From Limanda limanda (Eukaryota > Chordata > Actinopteri > Pleuronectiformes > Pleuronectidae): DNA of 64,000 nucleotides. Positions 49,415-58,671 of this stretch are shown here, piece by piece. The position numbers and the translations under genes are program-made. The stretch lies in contig NC_083645.1 of the NCBI RefSeq assembly GCF_963576545.1, positions 3,186,001 to 3,250,000 on the forward strand, written 5' to 3'. Numbering within the stretch: the stretch's first letter is position 1; every line of letters begins with the position of its first letter. The notes under the pieces were generated by a model, which searched no databases, was not told the origin of the DNA, and worked only from the letters and a program-made list of their open reading frames with translations.

Positions 49415-49800
49415 TGTTTTAGTCTGTCTTTACTTTGCATATAAACAAGGTTTGAAAGCTAAACTTTTAGAAATTCTAGAGAGGTATTTACAAGCTATAT
49501 AGCTGCTGTAGATGCTAGACCTGACTTGATGCAATTCTGTGACCGCAGAGAGTGGTCGCAGGAACGATTGAACCCAGGTGACCTGATGATCTAACCTTAG
49601 CTGGCCTTATTTCATATGAATAGAAGTGTAAATTTTAGTCTGTCTTTACTTTGCATATAAACAAGGTTTGAAAGCTAAACTATCAGAAATTCTAGAGAGG
49701 TATTTACAAAGTGCATAGAATGTATGAACAGCTATATAGCTGCTGTAGATGCTAGACCTGACCTGATGCAATTCTGTGACCGCAGGCATATTTGAACCCT
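49415..49800 (+). repeat. Tandem duplication in the Harbinger 3' region
   Basis: The stretch starting TTTTAGTCTGTCTTTACTTT at about 49,418 recurs at about 49,632, with an offset of about 214 bp. Both copies end in GCAATTCTGTGACCGCA. The second copy has an extra 20-odd bases (AAGTGCATAGAATGTATGAAC). The repeated unit derives from the last transposase codons plus 3' untranslated sequence. Confidence 0.75.
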
Positions 49801-50034
49801 GGTGGCCTGCTAACAGCCTCATGAAATGACCATGTCTTTCAACCATGTGAAAAAAAACAACAAATGTTTCAAAACGTATTCAGTGTTTTATTTACATCAG
49901 AACGAAAACAAATCAAGTGATAAAATAAGAAGTACAAGGTACATGTGCAAAAGAAGACAAGTGCAAGGTGCAAAATAAGTTATATAAAGTGTGCAAAATA
50001 ATAAATAAAGCATGCAAAAGGTACAAAACACAAA

Positions 50035-50607
50035 CTACCTATTAAAAACTATAAAGTGTACAAGTCTGGTTCTGGTCTGGGTCCGGTAAAAATGGTGTCC
50101 ATCAAAGTACGCCAAGCATGATGCGACCTGGCCCTCACAATGTCCCCCATAGCTTGGCCAAATCTGGCATTCATCTGGCCCAGCACACTCCATTAGCGCC
50201 GTCCTGCGCTCCTGCAAATCGCTCCTGTCACGGTCAAAGCTAACGTCAGGCTGCACTACCCCTCTTCTCCTCTTTAACTGTATTGGACATAGGAGATGGA
50301 GTCACAGAGGCTGGAAGGGCGGACGGAGTGAATGAAACCGGTAAACACAAAGCTGGATGTGTTGCCTGGGCGCAGGCCTTCGGTGAGAAGGTGAATGGCT
50401 CGGGGGAGGCCTCAGGCGATGAGGAGGTGGATGGCGTGGGGAGGCTTCACGTGTTGAGGTCAATGGCTCTTGGGAGGCTTCAGTTGATGAGGAGGTGGAT
50501 GGCGATGGTCCTTTGTTGATAGTTGAGGGCTGTTCATGATAACAAAAGAACATGTAGCTGGTCTGTTAAAAACATGGGAATTGAATATGGCTACAATGGT
50601 GAAATGC
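50035..50607 (-). pseudogene. MADF/SANT accessory gene of Harbinger copy 1, 3' part
   Basis: The minus strand shows a Pro/Ser/Thr-rich frame starting FFCYHEQPSTIN and, after a stop and frameshift, RSDLQERRTALMECAGQMNA then FGQAMGDIVRARSHHAWRTL. Its upstream flank (FHHCSHIQFPCF) aligns with the flank of the last exon of the intact gene in copy 2 (FHHRSQSQFLYC at 61.38 kb), so it is the homologous last exon. The MADF exon itself is absent. Confidence 0.55.
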
Positions 50608-51840
50608 TCTCACCACATCCCCCTCAACAGTGCCGCAGCTCTTCTTGCAGCCTGTGATAGTTTTCATTACATCCCACACCTCTATCATGTTGTTCTCCTG
50701 CAATTTCTGCTCCACCTTCCTTCTGTATGACTCCTTTGCCTCTTTCAGCATGGTCTTCAGCTCTCCCTGTACGCGCTGCCGCTCTGCCTCTTTTTCATGT
50801 TGAGGAGATGTTTGACATTGCTGGTAATCCAGGGCTTATTGTTAGGGAAGCAGCACACCATTTTAGTGGGAGTGACAATGTCCATGCAGAATTTCAGGTA
50901 GTCAGTAGTGCAGTGTGACCCCTTCAATGTCCTCCCCTAAAGAGTCTTGCAGCACGCTTCAGTCAGTTGACTCAAAGCAGTCCCTGAGAGCATCCTCTGC
51001 CTCAGAAGACCAATTGCTGAAGGAGCGCATGGTGGTTTGTTGTCTGCGCACGTTTGGTGTACATTTGGGTTGTAAGAAAACCAGATTGTGATCTGATTTC
51101 CCCAGGGGAAGAAGGGGTGTGGTTTTGTATGCGTCCTGCACGTTAGCTTACATTAGGTCAATTGTCCTGTTCTTCTTGAAGGGCAAGGTGAAAAGCAGGC
51201 AGAGTTGAGTCCAGAGTAACATGATTGAAGTCCCCCGAAATTGCAATGAAGGCATCAGGATGTTGAGTATGGAGCCCAGCGATAACGGAGTAGATGGTGT
51301 CACACGTGATTTCGACCGTAGCTCGTGGAAGGATGTAAACGCAAACAACAATGGCATGCGAGAATTCCCTAGGCTTGTAATACGAATGGAGGCTCACAGC
51401 TAACACTTCAATGTCAGGGTAACAAATGGTCTCTTTTACAGTCACATGCCCTGGGTTGCACCACCTAATGTTAACAAAGTGCAAGCCCCCCACCTTTCCG
51501 TTTGCAACTTAGCTTAAAATCTGTCCGCGCTCACCATAGTGAAGCCAGGTAGCTATACGTTGTGGTCCGGGATGTTGCTGGTTAGCCAGGTTTCCGTGAG
51601 GCACAGTAAGCTGCACTCTGTGTACAACTTCACGTTCACCACCAAGTCTGCCAGCTCATCTTTCTTGTTGGCCAACGAGTTTACATTCCCCATCACACAC
51701 GAAGGAATAGCCGGTTTTAAACTCCATCGCTTCTGCAGGCGCCTAGCCTTCACCGTCTCACCAGCTCGGTCTGGAAAGTCCTCTTTCAGAGGAGGGTGAC
51801 GCCTCCGCCTAAAAAATATGAAATAAATTAACTGCATCAA
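50608..51840 (-). pseudogene. Rex1/CR1-like LINE endonuclease region
   Basis: LINE ORF2 begins with an apurinic-type endonuclease. The minus strand reads AIPSCVMGNVNSLANKKDEL (the first catalytic Asn block, GNVNSL), LLCLTETWL (the catalytic Glu block), VAVSLHSYYKPREFSHAIVV-like, FIAISGDFNH (the GDFN block) and LPLGKSDHNLVFLQPK (the SDH block). It then leads into MLKEAKESYRRKVEQKLQEN and MIEVWDVMKTITGCKKSCGT. All four endonuclease blocks are recognisable, but stops and frameshifts lie between them (near 51,500, 51,150 and 50,930). It joins the reverse transcriptase at 47.69 kb across the Harbinger insertion. The 5' end lies at about 51,840, next to the Penelope-like element. Confidence 0.85.
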
Positions 51841-52041
51841 CTTAATTATTTAACTAAATACTACAAACATGAGACTTTGTGGCTAACCTTCATCAAGCTG
51901 TAAAAACTATGAAACAATAAGTTAAATATTGCATTAAACAAACCTGCCGCAAGGCAACTGTTCTTGGAGGCAATGGCTCTACGATGTTCCACTTTTGCTT
52001 TCTAATGGATGAAAAACAAACAATTGTTTTTGAAGCCATAA

Positions 52042-52652
52042 TCAAGCACAGCTCCTATTAGTGCTATTTTTAATCTGGCGGAGGAAACGTTTTGAATATC
52101 CCCTGTGTCTGAGACTAGAAAATAGGATCGTGATGGATGATTGGAGGTCTGTGGCTTTTGATGATAATCTGTAAAAACTGAAGATTTGCAATTTAATGAT
52201 GCCTTTGAAAGTGTGTTTTGGATGGTAGCTTTTTTTTTTTTTAAATGGAGAAGGGCGTGTGTGTCGTTTTAAAATAAACCTTGGTGAGTAATTGTGAGTG
52301 CGCCGAATTACTTGAATGGTCAAAAAAAAAACTGTTGTATCCAGAAAGTTTACTTGCAATGGGTCTATGGTGTATTTAACTTTAATGGACCGGTGGTTGT
52401 TCAGTGTGCTAATGAAATCAGAAAATAGAGAAATGTCATGATGCCAAATGCCGAAGATGTCGTCCAGAAATCTGAGGTACGTGAGTGGTTTATGGGTGCA
52501 CTTGGCTAGTGCCTCTCGCTCATATATATGTTGGCGTAAGAAGGTGCTCATCGTTGGCCCATGGCTGTTCCGTGAATTGGTTATTATTGAGTGAGAAATC
52601 ATTGTTGTTAAGACAGATGGTAAGAAGATTAATTTCTTTGTCCGGAGCTATT
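52042..52652 (-). pseudogene. Penelope-like reverse transcriptase, catalytic half
   Basis: The minus strand reads LLTICLNNNDFSLNNNQFTE, then in the next frame HIYEREALAKCTHKPLTYLR followed by FLDDIFGIWHHDI, which is the Penelope palm (Phe/Tyr-Leu-Asp-Asp-Ile-Phe). Then come RSIKVKYTIDPLQVNFLDTT and FILKRHTRPSPF, and SSKATDLQSSITILFSSLRH with RGYSKRFLRQIKN in the thumb. The Asp-Asp pair is intact. One frameshift breaks the segment just upstream of the palm (near 52,560). The frame stops at NRSCA. Confidence 0.85.
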
Positions 52653-52660
52653 GTTGTCGG

Positions 52661-53518
52661 CAGTGGTGGAATGTAACAAAGTATTTTTACTTCGTTACTG
52701 TACTTAAGTAAATTTTTACGTATCTGTACTTTACTTAAGTAAAAATGATAGTGCATACTTTTTACTTTTACTCAGTTACATTTTGCAGCTATTATCTATA
52801 CTTTTACTCCGCTACATTTCTACAATATGTGTCGTTACATTTTATGAACTCAGTTTCGCCAAAATGTTGCTGTGACGGAGCGGCTCCGCCAGCGCTCCAC
52901 ACACTCACACACGCCAACAAACATTTCCACTCTTCCTGTTAAAGTTCGTAGTTGATCACTATCTAACCATCAGCTACTCTGTTTAGCGCTGGGCCGACGG
53001 AGGGTGCCCACTCGTCAGCTCCGCATGTGGGTGACACACAGTCACACACAGTGGCCGGTAAGCAGCCGTCCGGACCACTCCGTGAAGAAGGAGGAGGAGA
53101 CGTTTCTTTAGTTTTAACGCCGCCACTTTATTTATTGACTGTCCACCGGAGCAACACGGTCATCATCACCTCTAGGTGCTCGTTCACTTCTCGTATTCAC
53201 ACACTTCTTGCGCAAGTTACCCAGGTGCACTACGTCACTCTCTGGGCCCGTTCCTTAAAGGGGCAGGCCATACCTGCAAATGTTGTTGCTTACAATTATT
53301 ACTAGTAGTGACATCTGTAGAGGCATGAGTATTACCAGTAGCTATATCTGCATTCTTTATCAAAATGGCACAGCCTAGACATTGAGAGACAACCCATTGC
53401 GTGAGTACTTTTACTTTTAATACTTAAAGTAAATTTAAAAGCAGGTACTTTTTACTTTAGGATTGTTGATGTAGTACTTTTACTTAAGTACTAAACTTCA
53501 GTACTTCCTCCACCACTG
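52661..53518. mobile_element. 858-bp hAT-type non-autonomous element
   Basis: The termini CAGTGGTGGAATGTAACAAA and TACTTCCTCCACCACTG are inverted repeats (CAGTGGTGGA). They are followed on each side by related AAGTA/TACTTAAGTA words. The perfect 8-bp duplication GTTGTCGG (52,653-52,660 and 53,519-53,526) identifies a hAT insertion. It splits the Penelope reverse transcriptase. It has no transposase. The CAGTGGTGGAA...AAGTACT terminus is very common in fish genomes. Confidence 0.9.
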
Positions 53519-53526
53519 GTTGTCGG

Positions 53527-54520
53527 TTGTTATTGAAAATGGATGTTATTGCCTTGATTCCTATTTCTGTATTGATATTTGTGTACAAGCTATCTATGTC
53601 TATCGTAAATAAATATGACTGATTTGGAACAACCATGGGTCGGATGGTGTCAATGAAATGATAAGTATCTTTTATGTAACTAGGATGTTTATTGGAAAGG
53701 GGTCCAAGGAAATGTTCAATGTATTCAGAAATGTGATATGACGTGCTGTTAAAATCCGAAACTATTGGTCTGCCGGGGGGGAACTTCATAGGGAATGATC
53801 CATGTTGGTGGTTCTTTATGTATTTTTGGGAGTAAGTAAAACTGTCTAGGGCGGGGGTGATCGGGGCCAAATAAGTAGGTTTTGTTTATGGGTGATGGTT
53901 TTGTTGTCATATAAACTTTGGATGATATTCCGGAGAAGTGGTTGTGTTTGACTATCTGACTGAATGTGTTTATAATGTGAAGTGTTTGAGAGTTGTCTGT
54001 TTGCTTCCAGTAAGTATTGATGTCTGTCCATGATAACTATTTTGGAACCTTTATCGGCTGGTTTGATGATGATATTTGGGTAAGTTGTTCTAAGGCCCTG
54101 TGTTCAGGCCCCGAGAGGTTGTCTGCAACGTCTCCAGGGGGCCGGTAGTCACGCAGGGCCTGTTTGTTTTTTTGCAAGAGGTTTTTGGTGTTTTTGTGTG
54201 ATTGTGCTATGTTGGGTTCCCAATTGGATTTGTGAATGAAAGGTTTCTGGATATGTTCTGGTTTGCCATAAAAGTGATTGATAATCTTTAACCGTCTGTT
54301 GTACTGGTGTAGGTCCCTATGAAGTTCCTCCCAGTCATATTGTGTTGGGCGTGGGATAAATGAAAGACCCCTTTCCAATAGATGGATTTGGTCCGTAGTT
54401 GGGGTAAATAATTTAGATAGGTTGAGAATGTTGGATGTAGAGCGGGGTCAGTGTGGGGCGCAGAGTTTGTGTCTGTGCTGAGTATGACAGTTTGTGCCTG
54501 TCTTGGGTTTAGGTCCATTT
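53527..54520 (-). pseudogene. Penelope-like reverse transcriptase, N-terminal half
   Basis: The minus strand reads ERGLSFIPRPTQYDWEELHR, LHQYNRRLKIINHFYGKP, KSNWEPNIAQSHKNTKNLLQ, ADKGSKIVI-like PADKGSKIVIMDRHQYLLEA, RPIVSDFNSTSYHISEYIEH, YIKDTYHFIDTIRPM and YLFTIDIDSLYTNINTEIGI. The last block holds the first catalytic Asp (Ile-Asp-Ile-Asp-Ser-Leu-Tyr-Thr-Asn). The order is standard for Penelope-like elements. Frame changes occur near 54,035 and 53,860, and the segment is interrupted on its 3' side by the 858-bp element. Confidence 0.85.
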
Positions 54521-54524
54521 ATAA

Positions 54525-54735
54525 ATTAAATTATTTGGACCAGTAATCGAAAATTAGCTTAGCAGTGGCAGGTTTCCAGTGAATGTTGTCCTTTTTCGTA
54601 AAAAAAGGTATCGTGGGGGATTTCGACCAGGAACGGAAAAAATGTGGCTATTGTATTAATATATTTTAGGTTGTGTTGTCTGCTAGTGAGGTTATCTGAA
54701 AAATGTATTATGGGAATGTTGCGTCCCCCAAGCTC
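54525..54735 (-). pseudogene. Penelope-like ORF1, C-terminal SGNH block
   Basis: The minus strand reads IIHFSDNLTSRQHNLKYINT, FFPFLVEIPHDTFFYEK, and in the next frame KKDNIHWKPATAKLIFDYWS. The Asp-x-x-His of DNIHW has the position of the last catalytic block of an SGNH hydrolase, and it pairs with the GDSN block at 55.6 kb. One frameshift lies at the poly-A stretch near 54,600. Confidence 0.65.
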
Positions 54736-55455
54736 CTTCTCCAGCTGAAGGCGAGCTAAACGTAGCTTCAATCGGAGATCTAATTTAGACCCAGGAGACG
54801 ACTTCGCAGACAACATGTCATAGCGTGGCATTGTGAAGGGCCCGTGTGTCGTTCCCTTAGGTTGAACAACAGGGGTTTCACTAAAGGACTGCCCCGTCCT
54901 CTCACTGAACTCTGCATCAGAGGACGCGGTTAAACTGATAATCCCCTTACTAATGAGGATATCCAGAAGAACAGCTTTCAGCTCAACTTTGGCAAGAGAA
55001 ATAGACACGGATATCTCATAATACTCCGCCAGTTTATATAAATCACACTTTTTACACCGGTCAAATTGACCTAATGTCGGGTTGGAAATAAACACATCTA
55101 AATCAAACGCCGCCATCTCAAAAACGCACCGCAAAATAAACTTCCGCAATACGAAAAATAGAAATGTCTGATACCACACACACAGTGAACCCCAAGCCTT
55201 GCCCCACAGAAACAGAGGCGATTTAAACACCAACCACCATCCACTACTACAATGCAGCAAATGGCACATCCATACAGCCCGTCCGTACACCACGTCTGCT
55301 CCCAACCTGTTGCTTGGCTCACTGGCACAGCTGATGCTCTGCTCAGGGTCTTTATGGCCACACCCTGATGACAGAGTGGCCTCAGCTGTGCCAGTGGAGG
55401 TGCCTCTGGAGCACACACCTGGAGGAGACGAGAGAGAGAAAGAAAACACGGCACG
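54736..55455 (-). mobile_element. Gag-like retroelement fragment inside Penelope ORF1
   Basis: From 55,116 downward the minus strand encodes MAAFDLDVFISNPTLGQFDR, KCDLYKLAEYYEISV, KVELKAVLLDILISKGIISL, SLT...EFSERTG and KLDLRLKLRLARLQLEKE. I recall this SAP-like N-terminus plus charged coiled-coil start from the gag-like proteins of fish LTR retrotransposons. Upstream (55,117-55,455) the sequence resembles an LTR end and leader. The fragment stops at LEKEL and is followed directly by Penelope ORF1, so the apparent 310-codon frame 54,559-55,491 is a chimera of two elements. Confidence 0.5.
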
Positions 55456-56100
55456 TAACAGGAAAGTAAATGTCTGCATTGGGGAAGGCAAGCTGGGCCT
55501 GTTTGTATAATGCTTTTAATTGTTTGCAGGAGGTCTGCATGGGGTCTTGGTCCTTGTTATTGATCCCGATTTAGAGGACCACAATTTTTGTTGACGGATT
55601 GTTCTACATTATTGATGTTAGAATCCCCCAACACCAGGACTGGTTTGCGGTGGAAGGGGGAGAGGAGATGGTGTTGTGAGTGAGGGTAGATACATTGGAA
55701 TAGCTTTGTGTGGTGAGTGATACTGATTGCAGTTCTACGCTATTGTTGTGTGTGTCTTGTAACTGATGGATCTGGGCCTCTATTTCTTGGGTCTGTGTGT
55801 TGAGTCCTGGTCCTGTACTGGTAGTTGGTAAGTCAGGGGTGCTGGAGTTTGGGGGTGGTTGTGCAGGTAGGGTGTTTAGTCTGGTCAATGTCGGCAGGAT
55901 GGGGGAGAATTTGGGGTTGGGTCTTATCATTTCTGCCTCCTGGGGTTTGGGTCCCCAGGAGACTTTCTTTTCCCTCACTGAAAGAGGGGTGGAGGTGTTT
56001 GGGTCGGCAGGGGCTTGTCTGGGCTCCCCGGTCTGTCTGAGAGAAGTCTGTTGTGGGGGTTCCCTCTGTGGCTGTAGAGGGCCCTTGTTATATATGGGGT
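55456..56100 (-). pseudogene. Penelope-like ORF1, central part with GDSN block
   Basis: The minus strand reads PLSVREKKVSWGPKPQEAEM, a Pro/Thr/Ser-rich linker, QIHQLQDTHNNSVELQ, then VLVLGDSNINNV. After a short deletion it reads INNKDQDPMQTSCKQLKALY and KQAQLAFPNADIYFPV. GDSN and the Gly/Ser-Ile-Asn-Asn block correspond to SGNH hydrolase blocks I and III. About 40 residues between them are missing, and one stop and one frameshift follow. The gag-like fragment interrupts the domain here. Confidence 0.65.
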
Positions 56101-57330
56101 AAGTAATAATAATTTTTATTTGGAGGCGCCTTTCAAGTCACCCAAGGTCACCTTACAATAAAATAATACAGGATAAAAGATAAAAGCATGAAAGATAGAA
56201 ACATTAAAACAGAACATCAACATAAAAACAAGTGAAGTGCACAGGGTCCAGTTATAAAGAGTATGCCAGTTTGAACAGGTGAGTTTTGAGGTTGAGACTT
56301 GAATGATGTGATGGAGTCTGATTGTCTTATGTGTGGGGGGGAGGGAGTTCCAGAGCCTGGGTGCTGAGCAGCTGAAGGATTGGGCACCCATGGTACTGAG
56401 GCGTGATGTGGGGATGGTTAGCACTCCAGAAAAGGATGAGCGGAGGGTGCGGGAGGGAGTGTATTCCTGAAGGAGGGCATAGAGGTAAGTGGGGGCTAGA
56501 TTGTGGAGAGCTTTATAGGTGAGGAGAAGGTTTTTGTAGTCGATGCGGTGTTGTACACGGAGCCAGTGAAGTTGGATGAGTACAGGAGTGATGTGATTCG
56601 ATGATTTGGTACAGGTGATGATCCGGGCGGCCGAGTTCTGAATGATTTGCAGTCTGTTGATGAGTTGGTGGGGAGTCCGGTGAGGAGGGCATTGCAGTAG
56701 TCGATACGGGATGTGACAAATGAGTGGACCAGGATTTTGGTGCTGGACTGGGTCAGTGATGGGCGGAGTCTGGAGATGTTGCGGAGATTGAAGAATGCAG
56801 TCCGGGTGATGTTTTGAATATGGGGTGCAAATGAAAGGGTGCTGTCCAGAATGACGCCGAGGCTCTTGACTTGAGGGGAGAAGGGTACAGGGAATCCGTC
56901 GACGATGATGGGTGGAGCAGGGGTGTGTTGGGATTTGGTGATGGTTGATTTGGAGCCGATGAGCAGGGCCTCAGTTTTATTGCCGTTTAGCTTTAGGATT
57001 TTCCTGTTCATCCAGCTCCGGATGTCATCAAGGCAGGTGATGAGGGAGGTAGGAGGGATGGCAGCGGTCGGTATAGAGGAGATGTAGACCTGTGTGTCAT
57101 CTGCATAGCAATGAAAATGGACCCCATGGTGACGGAGGAGTGTGCCCAGGGGGAGGAGGTAAATGGTGAAAAGAAGGGGACCCAAGACTGACCCCTGTGG
57201 CACTCCCAGTGAAACACCCGAACACCCAGACTAGTCGTTCCTTAGTTGCACGAATTGTTGGCGGTCAGTGAGGTATGATGTGAACCAGGAGAGTAGAAAG
57301 TGGGTAGTCTGTCCGGTGTCTTCCGTCATG
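56101..57330 (-). pseudogene. L2-type LINE, 5'-truncated reverse transcriptase
   Basis: The minus strand reads TGQTTHFLLSWFTSYLTDRQ, stop, [32 protein letters not shown] (the catalytic Tyr-Ala-Asp-Asp), [38 protein letters not shown] and [18 protein letters not shown]. The 235-codon frame 56,496-57,203 keeps the palm intact. Further downstream are the end of ORF2 (MGAQSFSCSAPRLWNSLP) and a 3' tail ending in a short AATAATAATTTTTATTT stretch at 56,107. It is truncated before reverse-transcriptase motif 2, as is usual for LINE insertions. It separates two parts of the Penelope ORF1. Confidence 0.88.
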
Positions 57331-58194
57331 GTTTTGGTGTAGGGCGGTCAGGTAGTGTGGGTTGTAACAGTGTCCTGGTTTGGGGCAGGGGAAAATTCTT
57401 TTGTCTGTAAATCGGGTGTGGGCGGTCCTGTATAAGTCGGGAAGGTTGTGGTCGTAGGGTATAAGTCTTGTCTGGCGTTGAGTAGGGGTGGGGAGAAGGG
57501 GTGTCCGGCACTGTTGAATTATGTATGGCTGCGATGCAGGTGGTAACTTACTAGGGCCTGGTAGTGCTGGGAATTCCTCCTCATCGGACAGTTCTAATGC
57601 TGTTGTTGTGTTGTGTGTGTTTGTTCAGTAAACGTTCTGTAGCTGTTATGTGTCCGCCCTGAATCTTTGACCATACCTCTTCTTAGCCCATCCGATGGCT
57701 ATCTGGAGTGCTAAGGAGTTTGTTGTGTGGCCGAGGGTGTGTATGGTGTTAGCCTAGTGTTCCTGTAATATTGTCATGTTTGTTTTCATCCAGTGTGTTG
57801 TATTGTTTTGTATCTTGTGTCGTGTGATGTCGGGTGTGGCTGGTTTAATGAAGTCTGTTAGTCTGTTGACTTGTCGCATCATTCCAGGTAGAAAAGTGTT
57901 GGTTGCTAGAGAGTTATCCGTTGTGTGTTTGTGGTGTATGGCCTGTATCAGTCGAAATATGTGTTTGGATGCGGATCGGGTTTCTGGGTCTAGTGCATGA
58001 TTCAATGTGTGGGTGGGTGTTGTGTCTATGTTTGTAATCCTGAGTGTAGTGCTGCGTTTGTTTTGTGGTGTTGAATGTGTGTTAATAGACATCAGTGGTT
58101 GTGGAGTTGTGTTAATGTGTGTGAGCTGTGGTCTGAGTCCTTTGCCACTCGACGATACGGTCTTAGCTCTGTTAAAAAACATTTTAAAAGTCAC
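57331..58194 (-). pseudogene. Penelope-like ORF1, N-terminal part
   Basis: The minus-strand frame 57,754-58,194 begins MTFKMFFNRAKTVSSSGKGL and is rich in Thr, His, Asn and Pro. It includes RSASKHIFRLIQAIHHKH, FLPGMMRQVNRLTDFIKPAT and KIQNNTTHWMKTNMTILQEH. A second stretch (57,326-57,511) reads RPHPIYRQKNFPLPQTRTLL. I assign it to the same ORF1 by position and composition, not by a catalytic motif. A frameshift lies between the two stretches. Confidence 0.5.
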
Positions 58195-58667
58195 TGGTGT
58201 GGGCTCTTACCCTGGCGGCGTAGGTGGAGGTCTCCTTGGTCCAACAGTGGGCTGTATAGCCTGTCCCTGGGCCTTCCTTATTGGAGCTGGGGTGCTGTTT
58301 TGTTGGAGTGTCCGGCAGTGATCCAGCAGGATGGTGTTAGGTTATTGGTGTCCAGGTGGCTGTTTGGGACACTAATACAAACAGGAGCTCCGATATGCCT
58401 GTCTCAGTATGCAAAAACCGGGAGGGAGGTCTCCAGAATGTTAGTTCTAAAACCACAAGCACACAGATAAAAAGGGTTTCTGGTGTGGGTCCTCGCCCCA
58501 ACAGGGAGGAAGATCTCCAAAAAAACACAAAAGCAGTCCTTTTTGTAGTAAAAAAATATTTATTTATAAAAAAGGCCTCAGGCAGAAGCCCCCCAGGATG
58601 ATTAAAAATACTAGCTTTAATGATTAAAAAACAATACTCCAAATAGTTAAAAGCAAGGCTGCTTTAG
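58195..58667 (-). repeat. Penelope-like leader with repeated terminus-like block
   Basis: The block TGTGGGCTCTTACCCTGG... leading into GAGGTCTCC (58,197-58,236) is similar to TGTGGGTCCTCGCCCC... leading into AAGATCTCC (58,481-58,516), about 284 bp apart in direct orientation. Penelope-like elements often insert as partial tandems with terminal repeats, so this may be the junction of such an array. No coding motif was found. Confidence 0.4.
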
Positions 58668-58671
58668 GCTG

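Larger units (their letters stand above)
47688..50607. mobile_element. PIF/Harbinger transposon copy 1, inserted in the LINE
   Basis: LINE ORF2 sequence ends at about 47,687 (CIPPHQLLLPTHCMQ side) and resumes at about 50,608 (CKKSCGTVEGDV side). The interval holds a HARBI1-type transposase on the plus strand and the C-terminal exon of a MADF/SANT accessory gene on the minus strand. The left edge shows TTA before AGGCCGGCGCATGC, consistent with a TWA target. The right edge is inside the accessory gene, so the 3' part of the element has been lost and no right inverted repeat remains. Confidence 0.75.
52042..58194 (-). mobile_element. Penelope-like element with nested insertions
   Basis: Minus-strand parts of one Penelope-like retroelement run from 58.2 to 52.0 kb: Pro/Thr-rich ORF1 N-part, ORF1 SGNH-like domain and reverse transcriptase. 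They are separated by an L2 LINE (56.1-57.3 kb), a gag-like fragment (54.74-55.46 kb) and an 858-bp hAT-type element (52,661-53,518). Penelope reverse transcriptases are telomerase-related. A GIY-YIG endonuclease, often found after the reverse transcriptase, was not seen below 52.04 kb, so the copy is 3' truncated there. Confidence 0.8.

Noticed and set aside
51841..52041. GIY-YIG endonuclease of the Penelope-like element
   Set aside because: The expected position shows no Gly-Ile-Tyr…Tyr-Ile-Gly words before LINE sequence begins.
54559..55491. A 310-residue host protein
   Set aside because: Its two ends are Penelope ORF1 and its middle is a gag-like fragment, so it is a nested-insertion chimera.
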